A DNA stretch of 64,000 bases from Improbicoccus pseudotrichonymphae (GTDB taxonomy: Bacteria; Bacillota; Clostridia; Oscillospirales; Acutalibacteraceae): the NCBI GenBank assembly GCA_036322855.1, contig AP027924.1, forward strand, positions 868,001 to 932,000, read 5' to 3'. The notes under the pieces are model-generated. The model saw only the letters and a program-made list of their open reading frames with translations. It was not told the origin of the DNA and searched no databases. Shown piece by piece: positions 35,734-44,946 of this stretch; the stretch's first letter is position 1; every line of letters starts with the position of its first letter. Both the position numbers and the translations under genes were made by a program.

Positions 35734-37657
35734 AGTTTATGTTCATGGCAATAATAGTGTTCTTATGTGATCGTATTGTTGCTTCCAACCATTGTTTTCG
35801 ATTAACAAATTCACGAGTTAGAACAGAGTATTTAGCTCGGGCTTGTTCTATTTTACCCAACAAAGCTTTAAATACTGTTTTCACAGTTGAAAGAAAATAA
35901 ACAACGGAATTTGCACCAAGGTTTTGGTATCTTTGCTCTCCAATTGGATGTGATAAAGCTGTATTATAAATATATGAGAAATTTTTTTCGTCAAAGTATT
36001 TAAAATCGTTTTCAATAACCGATATGGCCGTTACGAGACGCCCTGATAATTTATTATCTTTAAAACAGCCGATAGTAGCTAACAAATCATTTGTGTCTTT
36101 TTTCGTTTTTGACCATTTTTCAAGAAAATCATCTGACAACTTTTTAGAAAGTTCATTTACTGGAACATTATCTACTGAAACATCATCAAGGTTAATTGCT
36201 TTTCGAAATTTTCCTATTGTTTCTATTAATTTATTATTTTCTTTAACTAATCTATCTTCTAATCTTTCTAAACTTTCACTTCTTCTCATTGATTTTATTA
36301 ATTTAATTTTTTCTCCAACTAATCTATTTTCTTTAACTAATAATCTTTCTAAACTTTTACTTCTTCTCATTGATTTTATTAATTTAATTTTTTCTCCAAC
36401 TAATCCTTTATTTTCTTCTAAAGCTGGTACAGCGCCTGAGGTCCCCCGATTTTTTAATTCATTATTCAATTTTTCTATTTCAGCCTCGGAAGCCCTCAAT
36501 TCCTGTTCTAAATCAAATAACTGCTTTTTCAAATCATTTAATTTTTCACCTTTCTTCAAATTCAAATCACTTAATAATTTTTCCAGAGGCGTATTATCAA
36601 ATTCGTAATTGTGACCTAACGAATTAATCATCTTAATCATGTTTGATTTTATTGATGATAACTCTTGAAGAAGATCATTTGCTGAATTAATTGAAGATTT
36701 GCCAGGAGAACATATTTCTTTTTTAAAATTTTTTATTAATTCATTCCTTTCTTCTTCTAATTTGATTTTTTCTTCTTGAAGATTTCTTATTGATTCATCC
36801 CTTTTTCTTTCTAATTCGGTTTTTTTTTCTCTTAATTTCTCAACTTCTTTGAAAATAGCTTGTTTTATTTCTTCCTGTGACTTCGATTTATTAAATGTCT
36901 GTTCTAATTGCAATAACCACTCTTTCGAAGTATTTAATTCTTCACTTTTCTCTTGAATTCTTTTTTTTAATTCATCCCTTTTTTCTTCCAAACTATTATT
37001 TTCTTTCATTAATTTATCATTTTCTTTTTCTGATTCGGTAATTTTTCCTTTTAATGATTGTAAACTGCCTGCGGCACTCTGTTGATCAGATAATTTACTA
37101 CTCAATTCTTGTATTTTACTCTTGCAACTATTCAATTCCCGTTCTAATTGCATTTTCGAAGCCTCTAATTCTTTACTTTCCTCCGAGGCTTCTGCCATTT
37201 TTGATACAAGAGAATCTACAATTTTTTCCAATCTACTCAAATCGTCTTCGTAATTTTCACAATTTTTGCCATCTTCACCAATGGCACTTTTACATTTCTT
37301 CACCAATTCTTCAAGTTTTTCAGATACACCTTTTTCATATACACCTGTGGCACGAGACTTATTAAAAGCGTAAGAACCAACAGCCGTAACAACGCTGCCA
37401 ATAGCAGTACCGGAAAGAAAACCATACAAAAGATCTTTGGCTGATTCTTTGGATTCGGGATTTAACTTCTTTGATTTGTCATCTTTTGGTTTTTCTAATT
37501 CTTCTTTTTCTTCTAATTTTTCTTCCTCTTCAAACGTATTTCCATCTTCCAACGTAGTTTTTTCAGGTTGATTTTCACCTAACGCCGTTACTTTGGCAAA
37601 TGCAACATTCATGTAAAAAAGACTCAAAAATGTAGCCAAATATTTCTTTACAATCAT
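35669..37657 (-). CDS. Secreted coiled-coil membrane protein 1
   Basis: About 662 residues from ATG 37657 (AGGTG 7 nt upstream; an upstream TTG is less likely). The signal peptide ends AFA near residue 21. An acidic stretch (about 30-70) and a TM helix (LLYGFLSGTAIGSVVTAVGS) near 80-100 follow, then about 400 residues of coiled coil with heptads rich in Leu/Lys/Glu. The C-terminal helical domain ends NINFERRMGVAKLYYTQ. A tandem ~24-residue unit (KLIKSMRRSKSLERLLVKEN and relatives) occurs twice. The first ~170 residues are almost identical to the inverted paralogue at 38849. The design recalls coiled-coil effectors that mimic SNAREs or tethers, but no specific family is recognised. Confidence 0.75.
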   Translation of the reverse strand: MIVKKYLATFLSLFYMNVAFAKVTALGENQPEKTTLEDGNTFEEEEKLEEKEELEKPKDDKSKKLNPESKESAKDLLYGFLSGTAIGSVVTAVGSYAFNKSRATGVYEKGVSEKLEELVKKCKSAIGEDGKNCENYEDDLSRLEKIVDSLVSKMAEASEESKELEASKMQLERELNSCKSKIQELSSKLSDQQSAAGSLQSLKGKITESEKENDKLMKENNSLEEKRDELKKRIQEKSEELNTSKEWLLQLEQTFNKSKSQEEIKQAIFKEVEKLREKKTELERKRDESIRNLQEEKIKLEEERNELIKNFKKEICSPGKSSINSANDLLQELSSIKSNMIKMINSLGHNYEFDNTPLEKLLSDLNLKKGEKLNDLKKQLFDLEQELRASEAEIEKLNNELKNRGTSGAVPALEENKGLVGEKIKLIKSMRRSKSLERLLVKENRLVGEKIKLIKSMRRSESLERLEDRLVKENNKLIETIGKFRKAINLDDVSVDNVPVNELSKKLSDDFLEKWSKTKKDTNDLLATIGCFKDNKLSGRLVTAISVIENDFKYFDEKNFSYIYNTALSHPIGEQRYQNLGANSVVYFLSTVKTVFKALLGKIEQARAKYSVLTREFVNRKQWLEATIRSHKNTIIAMNINFERRMGVAKLYYTQPEGESPE

Positions 37658-37737
37658 AACCAATCACCTAACTAAATAACCAATCATCTAACTAAATCAT
37701 AATAAGGCCATTATACAACTAAATTTTAAAAAGTCAA
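37268..37737 (-). repeat. Long inverted repeat, left arm
   Basis: From the promoter to about codon 145 the sequence is nearly identical, in inverted orientation, to 38768-39235. The arms are about 470 bp with few differences, and the sortase gene lies between them. Confidence 0.85.
37710..37737 (-). promoter_or_regulatory. Promoter of coiled-coil gene 1
   Basis: On the minus strand TTGACT (37737-37732), 16 nt, TATAAT (37715-37710). The following leader carries a GATTGGTTAT(T)TAGTTAGGT direct repeat that includes the RBS. Confidence 0.75.
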
Positions 37738-37775
37738 AAAATTTCGTCTTGATTGTCTAAATTAGTTTTAAAATA

Positions 37776-38699
37776 CTATTTTTTAGTTAACCAGTCAATT
37801 TTACCGTTTTTTAGGTCTTCGAAAAAACCATCATGCTTGGGAATTTCTGTTTTCTTATATTGATGATATGCTTCTGGCCACAAAGATGTAGGATTTAACG
37901 TAACTTTTTCTGTGTCAATATTTTTATCTTCACCGTCTCTTATTTTTCTGGCAACAACAACTGTTCTAAAATTCGGCATCTCGTATGAGCAAGTAGACAG
38001 AATTATTAGCTTATCTTTTGCATTCAGGTCCACCGGAATGTTTAATAGCGATCTTATTTTAATGTTATATAAAAATTCCAAAAAATCCTCATCTCCATTA
38101 AAAACAGGCCTGAGATAATTAAAAATTTTCCCATGTTTTTCATCTGTGTTTGTTTTAAATATTGCAAAAATTTTGTACTCTTCTGGCCCATAAATGGTAT
38201 CGAACGATATTATCGGGGCAGACTTATAAAATTTTATACTACTATATTTTAAAATCGAACCAAACATTCTTCCACTTTTTAAATTATGCGCATGTAAAAC
38301 TACATTTCTGATGCTTTTCGAAAATTTGCGAGAAGCATTCATAAATACGCTGCCGTTGGCATTTTTCTTCTTGTTTGAATCATGATTCAAATAAAAAACA
38401 GGATCCTCAAAACTTGACTGCAAAACCGGATAGTCTACAGGCGTGCCTTTTATGCTAATCCAACCGACTATATCTGAATTTTGCTCTGTCAACGATTTTA
38501 ACTTTTCAGACACATTTGTCGTTTCATTTTGATCATATATAATTTTTCTTGCATCTTTCAAGCTTATGTCATGGAGATAATCATCAACAATATAGATTTT
38601 AATACAAAACAAGACAGAAAATATAAGAAAAATAATATTAAATAAAACAAAGATTTTACGAAAATTAATTTTTTTAAAATTCAAAGAAATATCATACAT
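37776..38699 (-). CDS. Class B sortase
   Basis: About 307 residues from ATG 38699 (AGAGGTG upstream). A membrane transpeptidase that cuts NPxTG-type signals and joins proteins to peptidoglycan. An N-terminal TM anchor (VLFNIIFLIFSVLFCIKIYIV) is followed by SDIVGWISIKGTPVDYPVLQ near 75. The catalytic His is in VVLHAHNLKSGRMFGS near 143, the Cys in IILSTCSYEM near 243 and the Arg in TVVVARKIR near 255. The extra helices between His and Cys and the GTPVDYP motif mark class B. The likely client is the NPKTG protein at 15099. A 40-residue C-terminal extension follows the domain. It lies inside a 470-bp inverted repeat. Confidence 0.9.
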   Translation of the reverse strand: MYDISLNFKKINFRKIFVLFNIIFLIFSVLFCIKIYIVDDYLHDISLKDARKIIYDQNETTNVSEKLKSLTEQNSDIVGWISIKGTPVDYPVLQSSFEDPVFYLNHDSNKKKNANGSVFMNASRKFSKSIRNVVLHAHNLKSGRMFGSILKYSSIKFYKSAPIISFDTIYGPEEYKIFAIFKTNTDEKHGKIFNYLRPVFNGDEDFLEFLYNIKIRSLLNIPVDLNAKDKLIILSTCSYEMPNFRTVVVARKIRDGEDKNIDTEKVTLNPTSLWPEAYHQYKKTEIPKHDGFFEDLKNGKIDWLTKK

Positions 38700-38767
38700 A
38701 AAAAAACACCTCTTCCTCAAAAAATTGGTAAGATTATATGATAAAATTAAAATTAATACCAGCATTT

Positions 38768-39235
38768 TTTGACTTTTTAAAATTTAGTTGTATAATGGTC
38801 TTATTATGATTTAGTTGGATGATTGGTTATTTAGTTAGGTGATTGGTTATGATTGTAAAGAAATATTTGGCTACATTTTTGAGTCTTTTTTACATGAATG
38901 TTGCATTTGCCAAAGTAACGGCGTTAGGTGAAAATCAACCTGAAAAAACTACGTTGGAAGATGGAAATACGTTTGAAGAGGAAGAAAAATTAGAAGAAAA
39001 AGAAGAATTAGAAAAACCAAAAGATGACAAATCAAAGAAGTTAAATCCCGAATCCAAAGAATCAGCCAAAGATCTTTTGTATGGTTTTCTTTCCGGTACT
39101 GCTATTGGCAGCGTTGTTACGGCTGTTGGTTCTTACGCTTTTAATAAGTCTCGTGCCACAGGTGTATATGAAAAAGGTGTATCTGAAAAACTTGAAGAAT
39201 TGGTGAAGAAATGTAAAAGTGCCATTGGTAAAGAT
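38768..39235 (+). repeat. Long inverted repeat, right arm
   Basis: Promoter, RBS and first ~145 codons of the coiled-coil gene, almost identical to 37268-37737 inverted. The two arms could recombine and flip the sortase segment. Confidence 0.85.
38769..38796 (+). promoter_or_regulatory. Promoter of coiled-coil gene 2
   Basis: TTGACT 38769-38774, 16 nt, TATAAT 38791-38796; identical to the promoter of gene 1. Confidence 0.75.
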
Positions 39236-40765
39236 TGTGAATATAGTACCATTTGCAAGGATCATAAAGATTACGAAGACAATTTGTTGAATAAATTGGA
39301 AGAAATTGTAGATTCTCTTGTATCAAAAATGGCAGAAGCCTCGGAGGAAAGTAAAGAATTAAAGGCTTCGAAAATACAATTAGAACAGGAATTGAATAGT
39401 TGCAAGAGTAAAATACAAGAATTGGAGAATAATTTGAAATCATTCGATTCATCACTTAAAAAAAATCAAGAATTAGAAGAAGAAAAGAATAGATTAATGG
39501 AAAAAATTCAAGAGAAAGATAAAGAATCAGGTGTTTTGGGAGCACAGTTATTTAATTTAGAAAATGAATCGAGGAATTTAAAGGCTGAAATAGAAAAATT
39601 GAATGATTCGCTATTAGCCGATCAACATGGTGAGGGCTCAGATGCTTTCTCAACTTTATTAAAAGAAAAAATGAAATTAGAAGAAGAAAATGACGAATTA
39701 AACAGAGGAGATAAATTAATAATAAATCTTCAAAAAGAAAAAAACGAATTAGAAAAAGGAACGAATGAATTAATAACAAATCTTCGAAGAGAAATTGGCC
39801 TTCCTGATGGTGCAGTAAATGATCTTCTTCAAAAGTTGTCATCAATAAAATTAAATATGATTAATCCGTTAGATTCCAATGACGGACTTGATAAAAAATC
39901 TCTGGATGAATTATCAAACAATTTGGTCTCGAAGGGAAGAGAAGAATTAAATGCTTTGGAAACAAAGTTATTTGAATTAGGACAGAATTTGAAGACTTCC
40001 AAGGGTAAAGTAGAAAGTTTGAATAATGAATTAAAAAAACGGGGGACCTCAGGCACTGTACCGGCTTTAGAAGAAAATACCAGATTAAAAGAAGAAAATA
40101 GATTAGAAGAAAATAGATTAGAAGAAAATAGATTAAAAAAACGTGTATTAGAAGCAATAATAGAAAACTTTCGAAAAGAAATTGAACTTCCTGGTGGTCA
40201 AAGTGATAATGATTTTATTCAAGAGTTGTTATCAATAGAAGAAAAAAGTAATAGTTTGTTAGTAACTATCCGAGGAGATACAAAATTTACATCAAATACT
40301 GGTACATCAGAATTACAACTTGCTAAAGAATCTATTAAAAATGGTTTAAAAGGAATTGAAAGTGACACCAAATCTCTTTATGGAAAGACTTACGCAAATT
40401 GTTATACAGGTGAACCATCATTTTTTGATGACGCACCTGAACAAATAACTTATAAAGAAGAATCAACATTAGAATTCTCGTCTGAAAAAAATAGCCTTTG
40501 TGATTATCTTAAACTTTTTAGACAAATGTTTGTTGATTTGATAAAAAGAATAGGTAGATCACACAAGCTTTACTACGACAAATGTTATGATTTTAATAAT
40601 TTATCAACTAATTTGAATGCACAAGTAAGTTCACATGCGAACACTATTATTGCCATGAACAGAAACTTTGAAAGAAGGATGGCCATTACAAAATTATATT
40701 ACACTCAAGCAGACTCTTACGATCTACAAGGATATAGCTACCCAGAACCATCAGAATATGAATGA
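38849..40765 (+). CDS. Secreted coiled-coil membrane protein 2
   Basis: About 638 residues from ATG 38849. Signal peptide, acidic linker and TM helix are the same as gene 1. The coiled coil (about 120-480) has diverged strongly and includes short tandem units (RLEENRLEENRLEENRLKK). The C-terminal helical domain keeps SHANTIIAMNRNFERRMAIT near 600 and ends in a Tyr/Pro-rich tail (SYDLQGYSYPEPSEYE). The contrast of a frozen N-terminus and a fast-changing coiled coil suggests gene conversion at the front and diversifying change behind. No Rab-like ORF follows this copy. Confidence 0.75.
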   Translation: MIVKKYLATFLSLFYMNVAFAKVTALGENQPEKTTLEDGNTFEEEEKLEEKEELEKPKDDKSKKLNPESKESAKDLLYGFLSGTAIGSVVTAVGSYAFNKSRATGVYEKGVSEKLEELVKKCKSAIGKDCEYSTICKDHKDYEDNLLNKLEEIVDSLVSKMAEASEESKELKASKIQLEQELNSCKSKIQELENNLKSFDSSLKKNQELEEEKNRLMEKIQEKDKESGVLGAQLFNLENESRNLKAEIEKLNDSLLADQHGEGSDAFSTLLKEKMKLEEENDELNRGDKLIINLQKEKNELEKGTNELITNLRREIGLPDGAVNDLLQKLSSIKLNMINPLDSNDGLDKKSLDELSNNLVSKGREELNALETKLFELGQNLKTSKGKVESLNNELKKRGTSGTVPALEENTRLKEENRLEENRLEENRLKKRVLEAIIENFRKEIELPGGQSDNDFIQELLSIEEKSNSLLVTIRGDTKFTSNTGTSELQLAKESIKNGLKGIESDTKSLYGKTYANCYTGEPSFFDDAPEQITYKEESTLEFSSEKNSLCDYLKLFRQMFVDLIKRIGRSHKLYYDKCYDFNNLSTNLNAQVSSHANTIIAMNRNFERRMAITKLYYTQADSYDLQGYSYPEPSEYE

Positions 40766-41200
40766 CAATAATAGCGAGTAGCAATCGAGGGCTGGTTTGT
40801 AGAAAATTTTCTCAATTCAGCAAACATGTCTCTGACTAGCAAACATGCCTCTATTGTATTATTTTTAGGAATCATGGTTTTCAATTTTTCTCTCTTATTG
40901 CTTTATTTTTTGTTCTATTGCGAATGTCCACAATTTTAATTGATGAAAAATATTCAGTCTTTGATTACCATGTATTTTCTCAATTCAACAAGCTTACCAG
41001 AATATCATAGTTTATCGCCGCAATACGTCGTACATAATTGATATTCTCTTCTTTTTATGTTTTTTACGTGTTCCTTGGCATATTTTGTACTAAAAATTTC
41101 TAAACACTTTTTAAATATTTTTAATTTTTTAATTTTACATAAGGAAACCTAACGTATTGAAAAGAGTCATAACTCTCAGAAGTAAGATATATAAATTATA
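40766..41200. other. Gap with a possible decayed minus-strand gene
   Basis: 435 bp. On the minus strand, fragments in one frame (KRREYQLCTTYCGDKL, then SGKLVELRKYMVIKD) are interrupted by stops. This could be an old transposase or surface-gene remnant; not identifiable. Confidence 0.3.
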
Positions 41201-41512
41201 TTGAAAAGTTCAAGGGGTGTCGCGGAATTGATATGTGGAATAGCAGATTTAAGAAAGAAAGAAGTAATTAATGTTCGCGATGGTTTAAGAATTGGTTTTG
41301 TGGGTGATATAGAAATTGATTTATGTAACGCGAGATTAGTTTCTATAATAATTTATGGCCACCTTAAATTTTTTGGAATTTTAGGCAGAGAAGATGACAT
41401 AGTAATCCGTTGGGAATATATTGAAGTTATCGGCAAAGACACTATTTTAGTTAATTTCTACCAAACAAAGGAAAGACGCAGAAAAAGTTTTTTCAGTAAA
41501 TTTACTAAATAA
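41201..41512 (+). CDS. ylmC: YlmC/YmxH-family sporulation-associated PRC-barrel protein
   Basis: 103 residues. A small PRC-barrel-like protein common in spore formers. The family pattern is visible: ADLRKKEVINVRDGLRIGFV near residue 15, DIEIDLCNARLVSIII near 35, then FGILGREDDIVIRWEYIEVI near 57 and KDTILVNF. The first ~12 residues (from a TTG) are uncertain; no strong RBS is present. The cwlD start is 17 nt after the stop, so the two are probably an operon. Confidence 0.8.
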   Translation: MKSSRGVAELICGIADLRKKEVINVRDGLRIGFVGDIEIDLCNARLVSIIIYGHLKFFGILGREDDIVIRWEYIEVIGKDTILVNFYQTKERRRKSFFSKFTK

Positions 41513-41528
41513 TCGGAGAATCATACCA

Positions 41529-42290
41529 ATGAAAATACTCACGTCCAATAAGAAAAACATCACAATTTTCCTTTTGGTTTTATTTTTATTCCTTTTTGCA
41601 CTTTTTTCATTGTTGTTCGGAATTTATATTTTTGCCAAAGATTCATCAAAAAAATCCAACAACGACCTACCAAAACTTATTATCATTGATCCTGGCCACG
41701 GCGGAGAAGATGGCGGAGCGGTAGTAATGCGCAAAGAAGATAACAAACAAGTAGTAGAAAAGGTCATAAATTTGGATATTGCTGAGAAACTCCGTGAATT
41801 ACTAAGATTAAATGGCTTTCAGGTTGTAATGACTCGCGAGAAAGATAAATCAATACATGATACCAATGCAAAAAGTATTAGACATAAAAAACGTTCAGAT
41901 CTTAGGAATAGAGTGGAAATAATTAACCAGCATTCAGCAAAAAATAACGATACTATATTGGTAAGTATTCATCAAAATAAATTTCCTGATGAAAAGTATT
42001 TTGGCACTCAGTTATTTTTTTCGAAAAACAATCCTTTAGGAGAGAAGCTTGCCAATTGTATTTATTTGTATATTAAATCCAAACTTCAACCCGAAAACAA
42101 AAGAGAAATAAAAACCGCCACATCCCAAATGTTCATCTTAAATAAATCGGAAATCGCATCGGTAATAGTCGAATGCGGCTTCTTGTCAAATGAAAATGAA
42201 CAATTAAAACTTACAAACAAAGATTATCAACATCAAATGGCATTCTGTATATTTTTAGGAATAGTTGATTTTTTTCAAAAAAATAAATAA
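41529..42290 (+). CDS. cwlD: Germination-type N-acetylmuramoyl-L-alanine amidase CwlD
   Basis: 253 residues. CwlD cleaves stem peptides during spore cortex synthesis so that muramic-delta-lactam can form. One N-terminal TM helix (about 12-36). The Amidase_3 zinc motif begins IIIDPGHGGEDGGAV (His near 56, Glu near 59), then RNRVEIINQ near 136 and LVSIHQNKFPDEKYFGTQLF (second His near 154). The catalytic Glu is in ASVIVECGFLSNENE near 220. Length and layout fit CwlD rather than large autolysins. The RBS CGGAG lies about 9 nt upstream. Confidence 0.9.
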   Translation: MKILTSNKKNITIFLLVLFLFLFALFSLLFGIYIFAKDSSKKSNNDLPKLIIIDPGHGGEDGGAVVMRKEDNKQVVEKVINLDIAEKLRELLRLNGFQVVMTREKDKSIHDTNAKSIRHKKRSDLRNRVEIINQHSAKNNDTILVSIHQNKFPDEKYFGTQLFFSKNNPLGEKLANCIYLYIKSKLQPENKREIKTATSQMFILNKSEIASVIVECGFLSNENEQLKLTNKDYQHQMAFCIFLGIVDFFQKNK

Positions 42291-42295
42291 ATTTA

Positions 42296-42415
42296 AAAAT
42301 CTATTTTCACAACTTTAAATTATGTGTTTTCGAGAAATTTTTTCATAAAATGATATTTTGCGTATTTAAAGAATTTTTACAAAATTTTGCGAAAAAATAA
42401 TCGAAAATAGTGAGT
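42296..42415. repeat. Intergenic repeat family 2, copy 4
   Basis: CTATTTTCACAACTTTAAAT then TATGTGTTTTCGAGAAATTT, as in the copies at 248 and 10355. The right end is diverged or lost. Confidence 0.55.
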
Positions 42416-42487
42416 GTTATTCAAATAGCTATATGCATCATCTTATTGACGTGAACCGCTGTATAGAGCATGGTTGTTAAATCTAAC

Positions 42488-42669
42488 ATATTGAGAGGAT
42501 CTTGGGGCCACGCAAGTTTTACGACGAAAGCGAACAAACCAGTGTCTTTAAGGCATGTTATTACTCTCGATTAAATGAGTTTGTATTTGGTTTGAATAAG
42601 ATTTTGGCGGGATTAAGTCGCGATATGAATGCGGCATTGCGAAATAAATATATAAGTGATACCATTTAA
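42488..42669 (+). pseudogene. Unrecognised gene fragment cut by an IS end
   Basis: An open stretch of about 59 codons reads HIERILGPRKFYDESEQTSV, then FKACYYSRLNEFVFGLNKIL. It runs straight into the IS1-like end at 42633. It has the look of real coding sequence but no start and no family I can name. Confidence 0.4.
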
Positions 42670-43034
42670 CTATAATAGAAAAAATAAAGTGCCCGAAATG
42701 TGGCGGAAAAGAAAAAAAAAATTGAGTTGGATTTTTTAAGTTTTTCTGCTTCTTGTTTGACCCAATTTATTATAGAGGTAACTCATGCCAAGCAAGCGCT
42801 CTATCCTTCTGAACCCTATACCTTCGAGGTAATAACGAATCGTCTCATCTTTAGCTTTTTTGAATATCCGTGTTTATGATTTTGTGTGTAATTACATCCG
42901 CAATTTTTACATAAATATCTTTGTTTTTTAAGTACAAATCCACTTTTGTTTTTTCTTTTTGACTGCATTTTAGGTGCTTTATTTTTTCTATCATAGTTAA
43001 ATAGTATCACTCATATATTTATTTCGCAATGCCC
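42633..43034. mobile_element. Head-to-head pair of IS1-like 5' ends
   Basis: Left end GGCATTGCGAAATAAATATA (42633) begins InsA on the plus strand (EKIKCPKCGGKEKK). Right end, inverted (to 43034), begins a second InsA on the minus strand with QRYLCKNCGCNYTQN. The minus-strand part runs through the HTH (frameshifted near 42850) to RRIERLLGMSY and NKLGQTRSRKT, where it meets the left copy. The result is a 400-bp non-coding unit bounded by perfect-type inverted ends, able in principle to be mobilised in trans. Confidence 0.7.
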
Positions 43035-43134
43035 AAACAAATATAGCAAGTGCATTGCTTCACGTTCTTAATTATTATGCGCGTATTCTGCTAATTTCAT
43101 TGTCTATACACATTTACAATTACACTTAAATTAA

Positions 43135-43917
43135 TCAATTGTAAAATTTTTCTGATGATACTCTGGGTTTATTTCTTATTCTGCAAATTATCGAATTAAT
43201 AAATTCATAAATGCTTGGTTTTTTGATTAAAAACCGTGAACTTACGCCGAAAAAATATTCCAATACGTCGGTGTCGGCTTGTTCCCATGTGCAATCTATA
43301 GCATGCCGCATTGATTTCTCTAATTTATAAGGCGATATGTTGTATGTCTGCGACAGGTAATCATAAATAAGAGTTCTGGCTACATGTGTATCATCTGGGT
43401 TGTCATTTTTAAATAACCTAGTTATCGAATTTACAAAAAAATAGTAACCCTGTAAATTAGCAGGCATACCAAGCTTGTGAAGGACCTTGATAGCTCCGAA
43501 TTTGTTTTCTTCAATCACATCTTCGCTTTGTTTTATTCTGTTTTCAAGTAAATCTATAGTTTGTTTGATTAAATCAAATTTGTTTGAAGTTCTGTACAAA
43601 AAATGACAAGTAGCTATATCTTGAAAATTTTCCTCCATACTTTTATTCCTATACCTGGAAGTTATTATGAATTCCGGATAATAAACATTTTTTCTCGATT
43701 TTATATCTGAGATAATGTCCATAGCGTCCATTTTTTCGTTATATAAACCCAAAACGACAAAATCAACGTTACATTTTAATACTGAATATATTATTCCTTG
43801 ACCGCGAAGAGTTTCGAAGAAAATTTTATATGGTTGCATGAAAAACATTCTTCTGATTTTATTAATATCGTTTTTATTTTCCTCGGAAATCAAAATTCTT
43901 ATTTTATGACGAATCAT
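43135..43917 (-). CDS. spo0A: Spo0A-like sporulation regulator with degenerate receiver
   Basis: 260 residues. The C-terminal effector domain is well kept: KVLHKLGMPANLQGYYFFVN near 144, TLIYDYLSQTYNISPYKLEK near 182 and the recognition-helix region SMRHAIDCTWEQA near 202, ending KPSIYEFINSI. Spo0A binds 0A boxes and launches sporulation when its receiver is phosphorylated. Here the receiver (1-125) keeps the acidic pair (EE 12-13) and a Ser/Thr (IITS, 85-88). But the phospho-acceptor Asp is Gly57 (VVLGLYN) and the conserved Lys-Pro is Tyr-Arg (FLYRT, 106-110). Phosphorelay control therefore looks lost; activity may be constitutive or controlled by other means. Confidence 0.85.
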   Translation of the reverse strand: MIRHKIRILISEENKNDINKIRRMFFMQPYKIFFETLRGQGIIYSVLKCNVDFVVLGLYNEKMDAMDIISDIKSRKNVYYPEFIITSRYRNKSMEENFQDIATCHFLYRTSNKFDLIKQTIDLLENRIKQSEDVIEENKFGAIKVLHKLGMPANLQGYYFFVNSITRLFKNDNPDDTHVARTLIYDYLSQTYNISPYKLEKSMRHAIDCTWEQADTDVLEYFFGVSSRFLIKKPSIYEFINSIICRIRNKPRVSSEKFYN

Positions 43918-44043
43918 CTTCTGTTCCCAAAATAAATTAAATTTAAAGAAAATACTTTAATAACAAATGTTTCAGCCACTCATACGGTTATTCTGAAAAA
44001 CATAAAGCTTTATTTACACCCCAAACATCTATATAATATTTAG

Positions 44044-44892
44044 ATGCTTAGTTTGTATCAAGTTTATAACATTGGAAAGAAACTTTTACTAGAGAATAAT
44101 CAACTTAACGAAAAAAGCAATGACTTTTTTGATGTATTTCAGGGTGTATTTGGTTTTGATAGGCATGGAATAATCCTAAACAAGGACAAAATCATTTCTG
44201 AAAGCTTGTTAGGTGATTTTATTCAAAAATTAAAAAGAATGATAGAAGGTGAACCAATTCAGTATATTTTAGGTTATGGAGAGTTTTTTAATCTCAAATT
44301 AAAAGTAGGGCCCGGTGTGTTTATTCCTCGAGATGATACACATGTTTTAGTAAATTTGATTTTAAAAAATTTAAGAAGTGATTTTAATGTTATAGATTTG
44401 TGCGCTGGTTCCGGGGCAATCGGGTTGGCAATAAAAAAGAATATAAACGTTAAGGTGACTTTAGTAGAAAAACACAGAAAGGCGTTTAACTATTTAGTTG
44501 AAAATATAAAAAAGAATAATTTAAATGTTATGGCCATAAATGATGATATATTTTCTTTTTGCAAAAAAGTTGAAAGATCATATGATGCCGTAATTTCAAA
44601 TCCACCTTATTTGTCAAAAATCGAGGTACAAAAGTTGCCAAAAGAAGTTAAATATGAACCTATAACTGCTTTTCTGGCAAAAAAAAATGGCTACTTTTTC
44701 TTCGAAAATATAATCAAAAAATGGAAATATAAAATAAAAACAAATGGTTTTATAGCGTTCGAAATAGGAATAAATCAATTAGATAAAGTCAGCAAATTAC
44801 TGATCAGGCACGGCTTCAAAAACATCAAAATAGAAAACGACATAAACAACATTCCCAGAGCCGTTCTGGCATTTTTAGATCAAAATCACTAG
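44044..44892 (+). CDS. prmC: Release factor glutamine methyltransferase
   Basis: 282 residues. Methylates the Gln of the GGQ motif in RF1/RF2 using SAM. The N-terminal helical domain with GEPIQYILGYGEFFNLKLKV near 80 is followed by PGVFIPRDDTHVLV near 98 (RPxT-type motif, here RDD). SAM loop VIDLCAGSGAIGLAI lies near 118 and catalytic NPPY in VISNPPYLS near 182. Length is normal. Usually next to prfA; here it is alone, divergent from spo0A. Confidence 0.93.
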   Translation: MLSLYQVYNIGKKLLLENNQLNEKSNDFFDVFQGVFGFDRHGIILNKDKIISESLLGDFIQKLKRMIEGEPIQYILGYGEFFNLKLKVGPGVFIPRDDTHVLVNLILKNLRSDFNVIDLCAGSGAIGLAIKKNINVKVTLVEKHRKAFNYLVENIKKNNLNVMAINDDIFSFCKKVERSYDAVISNPPYLSKIEVQKLPKEVKYEPITAFLAKKNGYFFFENIIKKWKYKIKTNGFIAFEIGINQLDKVSKLLIRHGFKNIKIENDINNIPRAVLAFLDQNH

Positions 44893-44946
44893 ATAAGCTT
44901 TCGAAATGTCCAATCAAATTCAAACCAACAACAAAACTCTATAAAA

